Numbered from the stretch's first letter, positions 25,552 to 34,352 are shown. The stretch is 40,536 bases of DNA from Pseudomonadota bacterium (GCA_021819535.1 JAKAQU010000001.1:1-40536), one strand, 5' to 3'. Notes: generated by a model not told the origin, from the letters alone. Program-made: numbers and translations.

Positions 25552-26004
25552 TCACTTATCCGGGGTCTCTTCGCCTTCCGGCACGAAAGCGAGGGCGGCG
25601 CCGTTCATGCAGTAGCGCATTCTGGTCGGTGCCGGGCCGTCCGGGAATTTGTGACCGAGATGGCCGCCGCATTGCGCGCAATGGATTTCGGTGCGCACCA
25701 TGAACAGGCTGCGATCCTCGCGCTCGCCAACCGCTTGTTCCGCGATCGGGGCGAAGAAACTTGGCCAGCCGGTGCCGCTCTCGAATTTCGTCGCCGATGA
25801 AAAAACCGGCGCACCGCAGCCGGCACAGCAAAAAACGCCCTGACGCTCTTCATCGTTGAGCGGGCTCGTGCCGGCGCGCTCGGTCGCGTGCTCGCGCAGG
25901 ACCGCGTGTTGCATCGGGGTCAGGCATGACCGCCATTCCTCGGGCGATTTTTGCACCGGGAAAACTTCGTCCGTCGTTTTGGCTGACGAAAATAATTTTG
26001 CCAT
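25552..26004 (-). CDS. msrB: Peptide methionine-R-sulfoxide reductase
   Basis: Reduces methionine-R-sulfoxide in oxidised proteins. 150 residues. Structural zinc cysteines C60, C63, C109 and C112 (CAGC, CAQC) and catalytic C132 in RYCMNGAALAF are all visible; GTGWPSF at 77-83 and HLGHKFPDG at 115-123 match the family. No signal peptide, so cytoplasmic. A strong GAGGAGG ribosome site precedes ATG 26004. It is separated from rdgB by 35 bases on the same strand and may be co-transcribed with rph-rdgB. Confidence 0.97.
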   Translation of the reverse strand: MAKLFSSAKTTDEVFPVQKSPEEWRSCLTPMQHAVLREHATERAGTSPLNDEERQGVFCCAGCGAPVFSSATKFESGTGWPSFFAPIAEQAVGEREDRSLFMVRTEIHCAQCGGHLGHKFPDGPAPTRMRYCMNGAALAFVPEGEETPDK

Positions 26005-26039
26005 CCTTCGTCCTCCTCCTCTTCCCTTTGAGCCTTATT

Positions 26040-26654
26040 CTACACCGAAAATACCGCGGCGAGGAGTGCCGCAAAGGCCCGCGCGCGATGGCTTGCGGCA
26101 TGTTTGCGGGCCGGCGTCATCTCGCCAAAAGTCTCTGTCTCACCGAGCGGGACGAACATCGGATCATAGCCGAACCCGTGCGCCCCGCGCGGCGGCCAGA
26201 CCGCATGGCCTTCGATGCGGCCCAAAAACGTCGCCGTCTCGCCATCCGGCCAGGCGAGGGAAAGCGCCGAGGTAAACCATGCCCGCCGGTCGGGGTTATC
26301 GCCGAGCCGGCGATTGACCTCGGCCATGGCGGCCGCGAAATCCTTCCCCGGCCCCGCCCAGCGGGCGGAATAGACTCCCGGCGCGCCACCGAGCGCGGCG
26401 AGCGAGAAGCCGGAATCATCGGCCAAGGCAGGAAGGCCGCTCGCCCGCGCCGCCGCCTCCGCCTTGATGCGGGCATTGCCGGCGAAATCAGGCGCCGTTT
26501 CCGCGGGCTCGGGGAGGCCGAGCGATCCCGCTGAGACCAGATCGATGTGCTGCGTGCCATCGGGTGCGGCCAGCAATTCGGCGATCTCGGTAAGCTTGCC
26601 GGGATTATGGCTCGCGAGCACGAGGCGTGCCCCGATCGGCAGGCGCCGGGCCAT
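26040..26654 (-). CDS. rdgB: Non-canonical purine NTP pyrophosphatase (dITP/XTP)
   Basis: Hydrolyses dITP, ITP and XTP to monophosphates, keeping deaminated purines out of DNA and RNA. 204 residues, with the N-terminal ASHNPGKLTEI, the ADDSGF motif, GVYSARWAG, and the GFGYDPMFVP and KHAASHRARA segments of the Ham1/RdgB family. ATG 26654 overlaps the rph stop (TGATG); TTG 26657 one codon upstream is a less likely start. The rph-rdgB pairing is common in alphaproteobacteria. Confidence 0.96.
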   Translation of the reverse strand: MARRLPIGARLVLASHNPGKLTEIAELLAAPDGTQHIDLVSAGSLGLPEPAETAPDFAGNARIKAEAAARASGLPALADDSGFSLAALGGAPGVYSARWAGPGKDFAAAMAEVNRRLGDNPDRRAWFTSALSLAWPDGETATFLGRIEGHAVWPPRGAHGFGYDPMFVPLGETETFGEMTPARKHAASHRARAFAALLAAVFSV

Positions 26655-27382
26655 CAACCGAGCGCTGCCCGCTGGAGTGCGAATAGCTCTTCCGCCCCCC
26701 TCCGCGCAAGGCCGAGCAGCGCCGTGAGTTCGGCTTCGGAAAACGGCTTCCCCTCCGCCGTCGCCTGCACCTCGACGAGGCCGTCCTGATCGGTGAGAAC
26801 GAAATTGGCATCGGCTTCGGCGCCTGAATCCTCGTCATAATCGAGATCGAGCACCGTCGCGCCGGCGACGACACCACAGGAAACCGCGGCAACCTGGGCG
26901 CGAAGCGGGGACGCCTTGATGACGCGCATCCGCTCCAGATGGCGGCAGGCGAGCGCAAGCGCGACATAGCCGCCGGTGATGGCCGCACAGCGCGTGCCGC
27001 CATCGGCGTTCAGGACGTCGCAATCGAGGGTGATCGTCATTTCGCCGAGTGCCGCCCGATCGACCACGGCGCGGAGCGCGCGGCCGATCAGACGCTGGAT
27101 CTCCTGGGTGCGGCCGGATTGCTTGCCGCGCGCCGCCTCGCGGTCGCCGCGGGTATGGGTCGCGCGCGGCAGCATGCCGTATTCCGCCGTCACCCAGCCT
27201 TGGCCGGTGCCGCGCAGAAAACCCGGGACACGGCCCTCGACGCTGGCGGCACACAGAACCTCCGTCCCCCCGATGCGGATCAGGCAGGAACCTTCGGCAT
27301 GGCGGGCAAAGCCGGGCTCGAGCGAGACCGGACGGAGCGCATCGGCGGCGCGCGCGAGGCGGCGCGATGTAGTCGTATTCAT
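26654..27382 (-). CDS. rph: Ribonuclease PH
   Basis: Phosphorolytic 3'-to-5' exoribonuclease that trims tRNA 3' ends. 242 residues from ATG 27382, which follows GAGGAAA; an upstream ATG at 27451 would overlap the kinase region and has no family sequence. Motifs: VTAEYGMLPRATHTR, GRTQEIQRLIGRALR (phosphate and RNA contact), LNADGGTRCAAITGGYVAL and DLDYDEDSGAEADANFV (metal-binding acids). The divergent partner often seen in alphaproteobacteria, hrcA, is missing; a sensor kinase lies upstream instead. Confidence 0.96.
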   Translation of the reverse strand: MNTTTSRRLARAADALRPVSLEPGFARHAEGSCLIRIGGTEVLCAASVEGRVPGFLRGTGQGWVTAEYGMLPRATHTRGDREAARGKQSGRTQEIQRLIGRALRAVVDRAALGEMTITLDCDVLNADGGTRCAAITGGYVALALACRHLERMRVIKASPLRAQVAAVSCGVVAGATVLDLDYDEDSGAEADANFVLTDQDGLVEVQATAEGKPFSEAELTALLGLARRGAEELFALQRAALG

Positions 27383-27447
27383 GGGATCGGGTTTCCTCGA
27401 AATTGATCGCGGGCGGCGGTTATAGCCCGCGCCGGCAGGGAGACAAA

Positions 27448-28821
27448 TCACCTCGAAATGGCGGAAGCCGGCGCGGGCGCGCCGAGCGGCAGGGTCAGGC
27501 GTACCGAGGCACCTCCCTCGGGGGCGCGGCCGATCTCGATCCGACCGCCGAGCGCGCGTACCCGCTCGCTGACGCCAAGGAGCCCGAAGCCGAGGCGCTG
27601 GCCGGGCGCAAAGCCCCGTCCGTTATCATTGATGCAGAGTTCGAGCACCCGCGCGCCGGCCGCGTGCGTCTCATGAAGCCGAACCCAGAGCGCGTTCGCC
27701 CCGGCATGGCGCACGATATTGGTGAGGCATTCCTGCACCGCGCGGTAAAGTGCGAGGCCAATCGCTTCATTATCCCGGCCGAGATCGACCGGATCGATCT
27801 CCGGCGTGCAGCGAAGCTCGGGATAGCGTTGCTGCCAGGCGAGGAAAACCTGCGAAAGGGCCGCATTCAGCCCGAGTTCGTCGAGCACCAATGGGCGGAG
27901 ACGTTCGAGCAGCCGGGTGGTGATGCCCTGGATGCCGTCGGTGAGTGCCGCGATCGCGCGGGCGCGCTCGGCGATCGCGGGCAGGGCCGGCGTTGCGCCC
28001 CCCAGCATGCGCAAAATACCGGCGACATCGGCGCGAATGGCGAACAGGGCCGGGCCGAACGCGTCGTGCAATTCATGGGCGAGGTCTTTCCGCTCCTCCT
28101 CCTGGAGCGAGATCAGCTTGTCGATCAGGCGGTGATTATCCTCGCTCAAGCGGCCGAGCGAGCGGGCGAGGCTGTCGAAACGCACGCCGATGCGGTGCAA
28201 TTCCCTAACCCTTATCGGCGTGAGCGCGATATCGAAATACCCCTGTTCAAGTTGGTCGAGCGCCTCGGCGAGATCGCGAATGGGCCTGAGCGCGACATGG
28301 ACGAGGATGACGAGAGTGGCGGTGATGACGAGTACGACGGCGCCGAGAAGGGCTGCGAGAAAGCGCAATTCGCCCCAGATCTCGCGCATTTCGTCGAGCG
28401 GATTGGGCATCAATAGCACCGCGCCATAAGTGGTGCCGCCGCGAAGAATGGGAAAGCTCAGCGGCGATGCCGGCACCGCGAGGAGGCGCGCGAAAAGCGG
28501 CGGCACCGAAGCCGCGTCGCCCTTGAAAAAATAGCTCTCGCCGAAGGGAAGAAGATCGAACGCCGGCAGAATCAGGAGATCGACATGGCGCACATTAGGC
28601 AGCACCCGCTCGAGGCGCGAAAACATCGGGCCGGATGCCGTCTCCTCGGCGATATCGGCGAGTTCGGCCCGCACCAGCGTCTCGGCCAGCCGCATACCGG
28701 ACGTGGTTTCGGCCTGCACCCGCAGGCGCCCGAGCCAAACGCTGAAGCCGATCGTGGTGATCAAGCCGAGCAGCAAAACAGCCGCGGGAATAACGATCAG
28801 GCGGGTGCGGAGCGAGATCAT
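27448..28821 (-). CDS. Membrane sensor histidine kinase, NarL/UhpB (HisKA_3) type
   Basis: 457 residues from ATG 28821; longer in-frame starts up to 28950 run into AT-rich regulatory DNA. Membrane helix 1 (8-30), a periplasmic sensor region (31-150), helix 2 (about 153-177), a HAMP linker from RPIRDLAEALDQLEQG (179-194), the phospho-acceptor helix ERKDLAHELHDAFGPAL with H252, and a HATPase_c domain with QECLTNIVRHA (N-box), NDNGRGF and GFGLLGVSERVRALGG. It would phosphorylate a LuxR-type response regulator, but none is in the window. It sits between rph and the TonB-receptor locus, divergent from the latter, and related kinases (MoxY/ErcS-like) accompany PQQ-alcohol oxidation genes, so a sensing role there is plausible. 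Confidence 0.88.
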   Translation of the reverse strand: MISLRTRLIVIPAAVLLLGLITTIGFSVWLGRLRVQAETTSGMRLAETLVRAELADIAEETASGPMFSRLERVLPNVRHVDLLILPAFDLLPFGESYFFKGDAASVPPLFARLLAVPASPLSFPILRGGTTYGAVLLMPNPLDEMREIWGELRFLAALLGAVVLVITATLVILVHVALRPIRDLAEALDQLEQGYFDIALTPIRVRELHRIGVRFDSLARSLGRLSEDNHRLIDKLISLQEEERKDLAHELHDAFGPALFAIRADVAGILRMLGGATPALPAIAERARAIAALTDGIQGITTRLLERLRPLVLDELGLNAALSQVFLAWQQRYPELRCTPEIDPVDLGRDNEAIGLALYRAVQECLTNIVRHAGANALWVRLHETHAAGARVLELCINDNGRGFAPGQRLGFGLLGVSERVRALGGRIEIGRAPEGGASVRLTLPLGAPAPASAISR

Positions 28822-28905
28822 GGCGATGCGTCGGATCCGGTTTTGCGCACAATGGCGCCGATGTCGGGCGATCGGCAAGGCTGGTTCGCGGCACGCGGGA
28901 GGGGG

Positions 28906-28949
28906 TGCATTTTTTGCAAAAACCATCTGCATATTTTGCAAAAAATGCA
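28906..28949. promoter_or_regulatory. Operator-like 16-base inverted repeat between kinase and TonB receptor
   Basis: 28906-28921 and 28934-28949 are perfect reverse complements of 16 bases, spaced by 12. Each arm contains the palindrome TTTTGCAAAA (28912-28921 and 28934-28943), and the two palindromes are 22 bases apart centre to centre, two DNA turns. TGCAT flanks occur at 28906, 28928 and 28946. This suits cooperative binding of a dimeric regulator. It lies 85 bases before the kinase start and 101 before the receptor start. A possible -35 (TTGACG, 28984-28989) for the receptor follows it; the -10 is weak. Confidence 0.7.
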
Positions 28950-29050
28950 TTAAATTTCAGGAGCTTGGGTGCAATCAATGCGATTGACGCAAAAGCCTCG
29001 CGCGCCTAATCGGCAAGACTACGAACACAGAAATGTGAGGGAGGAAGACG

Positions 29051-31399
29051 ATGCGGGGCTTCGCTTTGGCGGCGCTGATGATGCTGTTCGCGCTGGGCTG
29101 GGCCGATCACGCGGCCGCGCAACAGGCGCCGGCGGCGGCGTCCCCGGTCACCCAGATGCCCGACATCACCGCCCTTCCCGATACCAATGTCATCGGCTCG
29201 ACGCCGCTTCTCGGCTCCGATGTCAGTCGCGACAAGGTGCCGGACGAGACCCAGGTTCTGACCAGCCACGATCTCTCCTTCGACGGCACGCCCGACCTCT
29301 TGGGCAGCCTGGGCCAGCAGGCGGAGGGCGTTTCGATCGGCAACGAAGGCGGCAACAGCTTCGCGCCGAATATTTTCTACCATGGCTTTCAGGCCTCGCC
29401 GATCGCCGGCAATGCGCAGGATATCGCGGTCTATGTGAACGGCGTGCGTTTCAATCAGCCCTTCGGCGATGTCGTCAACTGGGATCTGCTGCCGAGTGTC
29501 GCCATCGATCGCGTCGAATTCCAGGGCACAAACCCGGTGTTCGGCCTGAACGCGCTCGGCGGCGCGATGGCCGTCCAGATGAAAAACGGCTTCACCTTCC
29601 AGGGCATGGATGCAACCGTGCTCGGCGGCTCTTATGACCGGCTGCAGAGCTATGGCGAATATGGCGCGCAATTCGGCAACACGGCGGTCTATGCCGCGGT
29701 CGACGGGCTCTATTCCGGCGGCTGGCGGCAGGACGAATCGTCCCATCTCAACAAGCTCTATGCCGATTTCGGCTGGCGTGGTGATGTGGCCGAGCTGCAC
29801 ATCAACGTCACCGCCGCCGACAACATCCTGAACGAGCCGGCGACGGTGCCGGTGCAGGAGCTGGACGCCAACCGTGGCGCGGTGTTCACCGCGCCGAATT
29901 TCCTCGGCAACAAATACGCCCAGATCTCTGCCAATGGCTCCTATCAGGTCAATGACAACACATCGGTCCAGACCGTCGCCTATTTCCAGAATTTTCTCCA
30001 GAGCGTCGTCAACGGCAACCTCCCCAATGGCACGCCGTGCGGCAATTATCTTTGCACCGGGCCGGGACAATATCTGACGACGACGGGATTCACGCCGATC
30101 CCGAACTACCTCAATGGCGGCCCCTATTCCCAGCTCAACGTGCAGGACACCAACACCAACGGCTACGGATTGTCGGTCCAGGCGACGAATACCAATACTC
30201 TCTTCGGCCATCCCAATCATTTCACCGCCGGGGCGAGCTATGACGGCAGCCAGAACACGTTTACCGGCAATACCCTGCTCGGCGGCCTCAACCCCTATGA
30301 TCAGGCGAGTTTCGTCGGCCCCGGCATCACCATCGATCAGGCGGACGGCTCGATCATGCCGGTGCGCCTCAACGACACCACCAATTATTACGGCCTCTAT
30401 TTCAGCGACATGTTCGATATCACCCAGGCCCTCACCCTCACCGTCGCCGGGCGCTTCAACTACGCGCAGACCAATCTCGTCGGCGTCGATCCCAATAACG
30501 GCGTTTTGTCCGGCAACCATGATTACGGGCATTTCAACCCGCAAATCGGCCTCACCTACAAGATCAACCCGCATGTCACGTCGTATGCCGATTTCGCCGA
30601 ATCGAACCGCGCGCCGACGCCGGAGGAACTTTCCTGCTCCGACCCGCAAAGCCCCTGCACGCTCGGCAATTTCTTCGCCGGCGACCCCAATCTCAAGCAG
30701 GTCATCGCCCATACATTGGAGGCCGGGCTGCGCGGCCAGTTCACGCCCTATGGCAACGCCAATGTCAGTTGGAATGTCGGCGCCTATCGCACCGATACGA
30801 TGAACGACATCCAATTCATCTATAGTCCGATCCAGGGCTCGGCCTATTACCAGAACATCGGCGATACACGCCGCCAGGGCGTCGATGTCGGCGGGACGCT
30901 GACGCAGGGCAAATTCGAATTCTTCGCCAATGCGTCTTACATCGATGCGACCTATCAGAACGGCCTCACGATATCGAGCCCGAACAACCCTGGCGCCGAT
31001 GCCAACGGCAACATCCATATCCGCCCCGGCGACACGCTGCCCGGCATCCCGAACTGGATCGCGAAGATCGGCTTTACCTACAATATCACCGATGCCTGGC
31101 AGATCGGCGCCGATGGCACCTATCAGTCGGGGCAATATCTGTTCGGCGACCAGGCCAATCTTCTGCCCACCACCGGGGCCTATTTCGTCACCAATCTCAA
31201 CACCAGCTATCAGCTCACCAAACACATAAAATTGTTCGCGATGCTCGATAACGCCTTCAATGCCGATTATTACACCTACGGCACGCTTACTCAGACGAAT
31301 GCGATCCCGATCCCGATCGCACCCAACGCCTCCAACCCGCGCGCCCTCATGCCCGCCAACCCGATCGAGGCTTATGGCGGGATCACGGTTTCCTTCTGA
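29051..31399 (+). CDS. TonB-dependent outer-membrane receptor (LutH-like candidate)
   Basis: 782 residues. Strong GGGAGGA ribosome site before ATG 29051. Signal peptide to about residue 24 (ADHAAAQQ), a possible TonB box region (DTNVIGSTP near 45), plug domain about 65-185 (YVNGVRFNQPFGDVVNWDLLP, GTNPVFGLNALGGAM), then a beta-barrel of alternating aromatic strands ending in the expected terminal Phe (GGITVSF). It would import a scarce ligand with energy from TonB/ExbBD. The ligand cannot be read, but the PQQ-associated ABC operon 3.6 kb downstream makes a lanthanide chelate, another metal chelate or PQQ itself the leading options. Iron-siderophore import is the default alternative. Confidence 0.93.
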   Translation: MRGFALAALMMLFALGWADHAAAQQAPAAASPVTQMPDITALPDTNVIGSTPLLGSDVSRDKVPDETQVLTSHDLSFDGTPDLLGSLGQQAEGVSIGNEGGNSFAPNIFYHGFQASPIAGNAQDIAVYVNGVRFNQPFGDVVNWDLLPSVAIDRVEFQGTNPVFGLNALGGAMAVQMKNGFTFQGMDATVLGGSYDRLQSYGEYGAQFGNTAVYAAVDGLYSGGWRQDESSHLNKLYADFGWRGDVAELHINVTAADNILNEPATVPVQELDANRGAVFTAPNFLGNKYAQISANGSYQVNDNTSVQTVAYFQNFLQSVVNGNLPNGTPCGNYLCTGPGQYLTTTGFTPIPNYLNGGPYSQLNVQDTNTNGYGLSVQATNTNTLFGHPNHFTAGASYDGSQNTFTGNTLLGGLNPYDQASFVGPGITIDQADGSIMPVRLNDTTNYYGLYFSDMFDITQALTLTVAGRFNYAQTNLVGVDPNNGVLSGNHDYGHFNPQIGLTYKINPHVTSYADFAESNRAPTPEELSCSDPQSPCTLGNFFAGDPNLKQVIAHTLEAGLRGQFTPYGNANVSWNVGAYRTDTMNDIQFIYSPIQGSAYYQNIGDTRRQGVDVGGTLTQGKFEFFANASYIDATYQNGLTISSPNNPGADANGNIHIRPGDTLPGIPNWIAKIGFTYNITDAWQIGADGTYQSGQYLFGDQANLLPTTGAYFVTNLNTSYQLTKHIKLFAMLDNAFNADYYTYGTLTQTNAIPIPIAPNASNPRALMPANPIEAYGGITVSF

Positions 31400-31536
31400 G
31401 CCTCGCCCATCCTGCCGCGCCGCGCCGCCGCCTCGACAAGCGCCGGCCGGTGTTCCTATACTCCGCCCCGCGCCCCGACTCGGCGCATGGCTTTGATAAA
31501 CAGGCCCAATTTAGTCTTCTATCGAAGGAGAAAACA

Positions 31537-31914
31537 ATGCATCGGTTGATCGCGGCCGCGACCCTCGTCCTCGGCTCGCTGGCCTTGACGCCCATCGCGC
31601 ATGCGGATGGCGACGCCGCCGCCGGCAAGACCTTGTTTCAACAGAAATGCGCGCTCTGCCATTCGCCGGAGAAGGGCGTGAACAAGCTTGGGCCGAGCCT
31701 CTGGAACGTCGCCGGCCAGCCCGCCGCCGAGGTGCCGAACTACACTTTCTCCGAGGGGATGAAGAACGCGCACATCACCTGGGACGACGCCGCACTCGAT
31801 AAATGGCTCACCAACCCGCGGGCGATGGTTGCTGGCACCAAGATGATTTTCCCCGGCCTCCCCAACGCGGCCGATCGCCAGAACGTGATCGCTTACCTCA
31901 AGAGCTTGAAATAA
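31537..31914 (+). CDS. Small periplasmic class I cytochrome c
   Basis: 125 residues. AAGGAG before ATG 31537; signal peptide to about 23 (PIAHA). Heme-binding CALCH with C38, C41 and H42; the sixth ligand is probably M103 in GTKMIFPGL. This is the short c2/c550 type, a soluble electron carrier. It could take electrons from a PQQ dehydrogenase, given the neighbourhood, but it could equally serve general respiration. It begins 138 bases after the receptor stop on the same strand and its end overlaps the convergent ABC ATPase gene by 17 bases. Confidence 0.93.
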   Translation: MHRLIAAATLVLGSLALTPIAHADGDAAAGKTLFQQKCALCHSPEKGVNKLGPSLWNVAGQPAAEVPNYTFSEGMKNAHITWDDAALDKWLTNPRAMVAGTKMIFPGLPNAADRQNVIAYLKSLK

Positions 31915-32635
31915 CGCTCTTTTCCTGAATATCGCGCAAACGCGCGGCGAGTTGCGCGACCGTCGTCCGGTCGCCTCGCCGTTCGTTTGCGGCGATCGTG
32001 ATGTCGGCAATGATGCGCGACGGGCGCCCGGCCAGCATCAGCACGCGATCGGCGAGTGCGGCGGCGTCGGTCAAATCATGCGTGACCAGAAGGGCCGCCG
32101 TCGGCCGTTCGCCCCAGGCGTCCCTGAGCACCGAGCGGCCGAGTTCGGCATTGCCCGCATCGAGGGAGGCAAAGGGCTCATCGAGCAGCACCAGGGCCGG
32201 GGCGATGGCGAAGGCGCGGGCGATCGCGACCCGGCGCGCCATCCCAAGCGAAATCTGGCCCGGATAGGCGTTGCGCTCGGCCCAGAGGCCAAGCCGCTTG
32301 AGCAGCGCCGCCGCCGCTCCCTCCTGCCCCGGCGGCAGCACCAGCGCGAGGTTCTGCCACACCGTCCGCCACGGCAGGAGCCGCGGCTCCTGAAACACGA
32401 AGCCGAGCCGCGGCCGCCCGGCGCCGCCCAGCCCCGGCCAGGTGATCTCGCCGGTAAAATCTTGATCGAGGCCGGCGATCAGTCGCAAAAGCGTCGTCTT
32501 GCCGCAGCCGGAGGGGCCGACGAGGGCGACGATTTCGCTCTCGCCGAGGCGAAAGCCGAGATCGCCGAGCACCGGCTCGCGCGCGCCCGGAAATCCTTTG
32601 CCGCGGATCGCGACCTCGAGAATCACCGCCGCCAT
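31898..32635 (-). CDS. NitT/TauT-type ABC transporter ATPase
   Basis: 245 residues from ATG 32635 (the open frame extends to 32896 but lies inside the permease gene). Walker A GPSGCGKTT at 40-48, Q-loop FQEPRLLPW at 81-89, Walker B LVLLDEPFASLD at 148-159, and an H-loop VTHDL. The signature reads ISLGMARRVAIARA (128-141) in place of LSGGQ, a variant I recall from relatives in this family. Third gene of the minus-strand importer; its start overlaps the permease stop by 13 bases. The substrate is not known. Confidence 0.9.
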   Translation of the reverse strand: MAAVILEVAIRGKGFPGAREPVLGDLGFRLGESEIVALVGPSGCGKTTLLRLIAGLDQDFTGEITWPGLGGAGRPRLGFVFQEPRLLPWRTVWQNLALVLPPGQEGAAAALLKRLGLWAERNAYPGQISLGMARRVAIARAFAIAPALVLLDEPFASLDAGNAELGRSVLRDAWGERPTAALLVTHDLTDAAALADRVLMLAGRPSRIIADITIAANERRGDRTTVAQLAARLRDIQEKSVISSS

Positions 32636-33369
32636 CTGTTCGCCCAATGTTCCAGAGGCTGCCACGCTCCCCATTCGATGGCCTGCACGACCAGGATGAA
32701 GGCGAGGGTATAGGCGAGGATGTCGGTGACATCGAAGAGCTGAAAATATTGCTCGATCGCGAAGCCGACGCCGTTGCTCCGCCCGAGCAACTCCACCACC
32801 AGCACGATTTTCCAGATGATGGCGAGGCCGGATCGCGCGGCGGCGAAAAAATACGGCGTCAGTTGCGGCAGGATGACATGGCGCAGCACCGCCCATCGCC
32901 CCATCCGATAGCAGCGCGCCATTTCGAGGAGGCTGCGATCGAGCGTGCGCGCGCCCTCGCGCAGCGTCACCGCGGTCGAGGGCAGCTTGTTGAGAGCGAC
33001 GGCGATGATCGCGGTCGGCTCATTGAGGCCAAACCACACATACATCAGCATGATCGAGACCAGCGCCGGCAGGTTGAGCAAAACCGTGAGCCAGCTATCG
33101 AACGCGAGATCGAGCCGGCGCCAGACGCCGAGTGCGAGGCCGATCGCCGAGCCGACCACCATCGCCAACGCGAAAGCGCCGGCGACGCGGAGCAGGGTGA
33201 TGCCGAGATTGACGAGGAGATCGCCATGCAGCGCGAGATCCGCCATCGCCCGCAACACCCGCGAGGCGGGCGGCAAGAGGCGGCTTCCGGCCAGCCACGC
33301 CGCCGCTTCCCAGGCCAGCAGGAAAACGGCGATCGAGGCGAGGCGCGCGCTGGCCGAAACCCGGTTCAG
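32623..33369 (-). CDS. NitT/TauT-type ABC transporter permease, probable CTG start
   Basis: About 248 residues if read from CTG 33369. The first standard start codon in frame is TTG 33276, which would give 217 residues and remove the first membrane helix (the segment IAVFLLAWEAAAWLAGSRLLPPAS). The CTG overlaps the binding-protein stop as CTGA, the same overlap geometry seen with ATGA elsewhere in the window. The binding-protein-dependent permease fold is clear: several helices, and the EAA loop region REGARTLDRSLLEMARCYRMGRW followed by ILPQLTPYFFAAARSGLAIIWKIVL. Inner membrane. Confidence 0.82.
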   Translation of the reverse strand: MNRVSASARLASIAVFLLAWEAAAWLAGSRLLPPASRVLRAMADLALHGDLLVNLGITLLRVAGAFALAMVVGSAIGLALGVWRRLDLAFDSWLTVLLNLPALVSIMLMYVWFGLNEPTAIIAVALNKLPSTAVTLREGARTLDRSLLEMARCYRMGRWAVLRHVILPQLTPYFFAAARSGLAIIWKIVLVVELLGRSNGVGFAIEQYFQLFDVTDILAYTLAFILVVQAIEWGAWQPLEHWANRWRR

Positions 33370-34352
33370 GAGAGCCCCGTCTGCCAGAACGTGCCCGGCG
33401 CCAGCGTTTTGGCCTCGCCGACCAGGGCCGGGCCACCGGTCGCGGCGAGAACCTGAAACAGCGCCGCCGCCGCTTGCTCCGTCTCTTGCGGGGAAAGACG
33501 CGGGATGCCGGCGCGGTAGGCGTCACGGAGATGGATCAATTCGTCGGCACTGGCCGCTCCGGTCAGCGGTGCGATCGTCTCCCATTCGGCATCGGAAGTC
33601 GCGAGCAGCGCCTGGCCCTTCGCCATGCTGGCGATGAGCCCGTCGAGCAGCGCGCGGTGGCCGCTCGCCCAGCGCGCTGAAAAGACATAGCCGACGAACG
33701 GCACGTCGGGTGCGATGCCGAGCCCCGCGACTGCGGTTGCCATCGTCAAAACGGAGCGCATGCCAGAAGCCTCGGCGCGGGCGGCGAAGGGCCAGAAAGT
33801 GAGCGCGGCGTCCAACCGCCCGCTCCGCAACTCCTCGCCGAGCAAGGCCGGCGCGCCGAAATTCGGCCGCGTCACACGGGCGAGATCGAGATGGTATTGC
33901 CGTTCCGCATAGGCGCGGAGGATGAGCCAGCTTTTGTCAAGCGCGGAGCCGGCGACGCCAAGGCGCTGCCCGGCGAGATCGGCAAGCAATCGTATGGACG
34001 AATTCTGCGGCACGATGACGGCGCCGAGCGCGCTCGAAAACGGAATGAAACTCCAATCCGCGCCGCTCGCGCGCTGCCGCGCGACCCAGAGCCAATCCTG
34101 GAGGATGAGATCGACCTCTCCCGCCTGCAACGCCACTTGCGCCGCCGGCGAGCCGGCATATTGGCGAATGTCGAGCGCGATCCCGGCCGCCACGTCGAAG
34201 CCGTGGCGCCGAATGACATCGAGTGCCCAGGAAAACGAGCCGAAGCGCAAAACGCCGATACGCAAGGGCACGGCTGCGTCAGCGAGGCGCGGCCAGGCTC
34301 CCGAGAGCGCGCCGGCGAACGCGGTTTTCAACACGCAACGGCGGCTCGGCAT
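33366..34352 (-). CDS. NitT/TauT-type ABC transporter periplasmic binding protein
   Basis: 328 residues from ATG 34352, which follows GGAGG. Signal with paired arginines (MPSRRCVLKTAFAGALSG...ADA). Type II binding-protein pattern: LRIGVLRFGSFSWALDVI, IRQYAGSPAAQVALQAGEVDLILQDW, GQRLGVAGSALDKSWLILRAYA. First gene of the minus-strand importer. An imperfect hairpin (CTCGCC 34369-34374, GGCGAG 34387-34392) lies just before its ribosome site, between it and the DUF3280-like gene. Known relatives bind nitrate, sulfonates, thiamine precursors or riboflavin; I cannot choose. Confidence 0.9.
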   Translation of the reverse strand: MPSRRCVLKTAFAGALSGAWPRLADAAVPLRIGVLRFGSFSWALDVIRRHGFDVAAGIALDIRQYAGSPAAQVALQAGEVDLILQDWLWVARQRASGADWSFIPFSSALGAVIVPQNSSIRLLADLAGQRLGVAGSALDKSWLILRAYAERQYHLDLARVTRPNFGAPALLGEELRSGRLDAALTFWPFAARAEASGMRSVLTMATAVAGLGIAPDVPFVGYVFSARWASGHRALLDGLIASMAKGQALLATSDAEWETIAPLTGAASADELIHLRDAYRAGIPRLSPQETEQAAAALFQVLAATGGPALVGEAKTLAPGTFWQTGLS

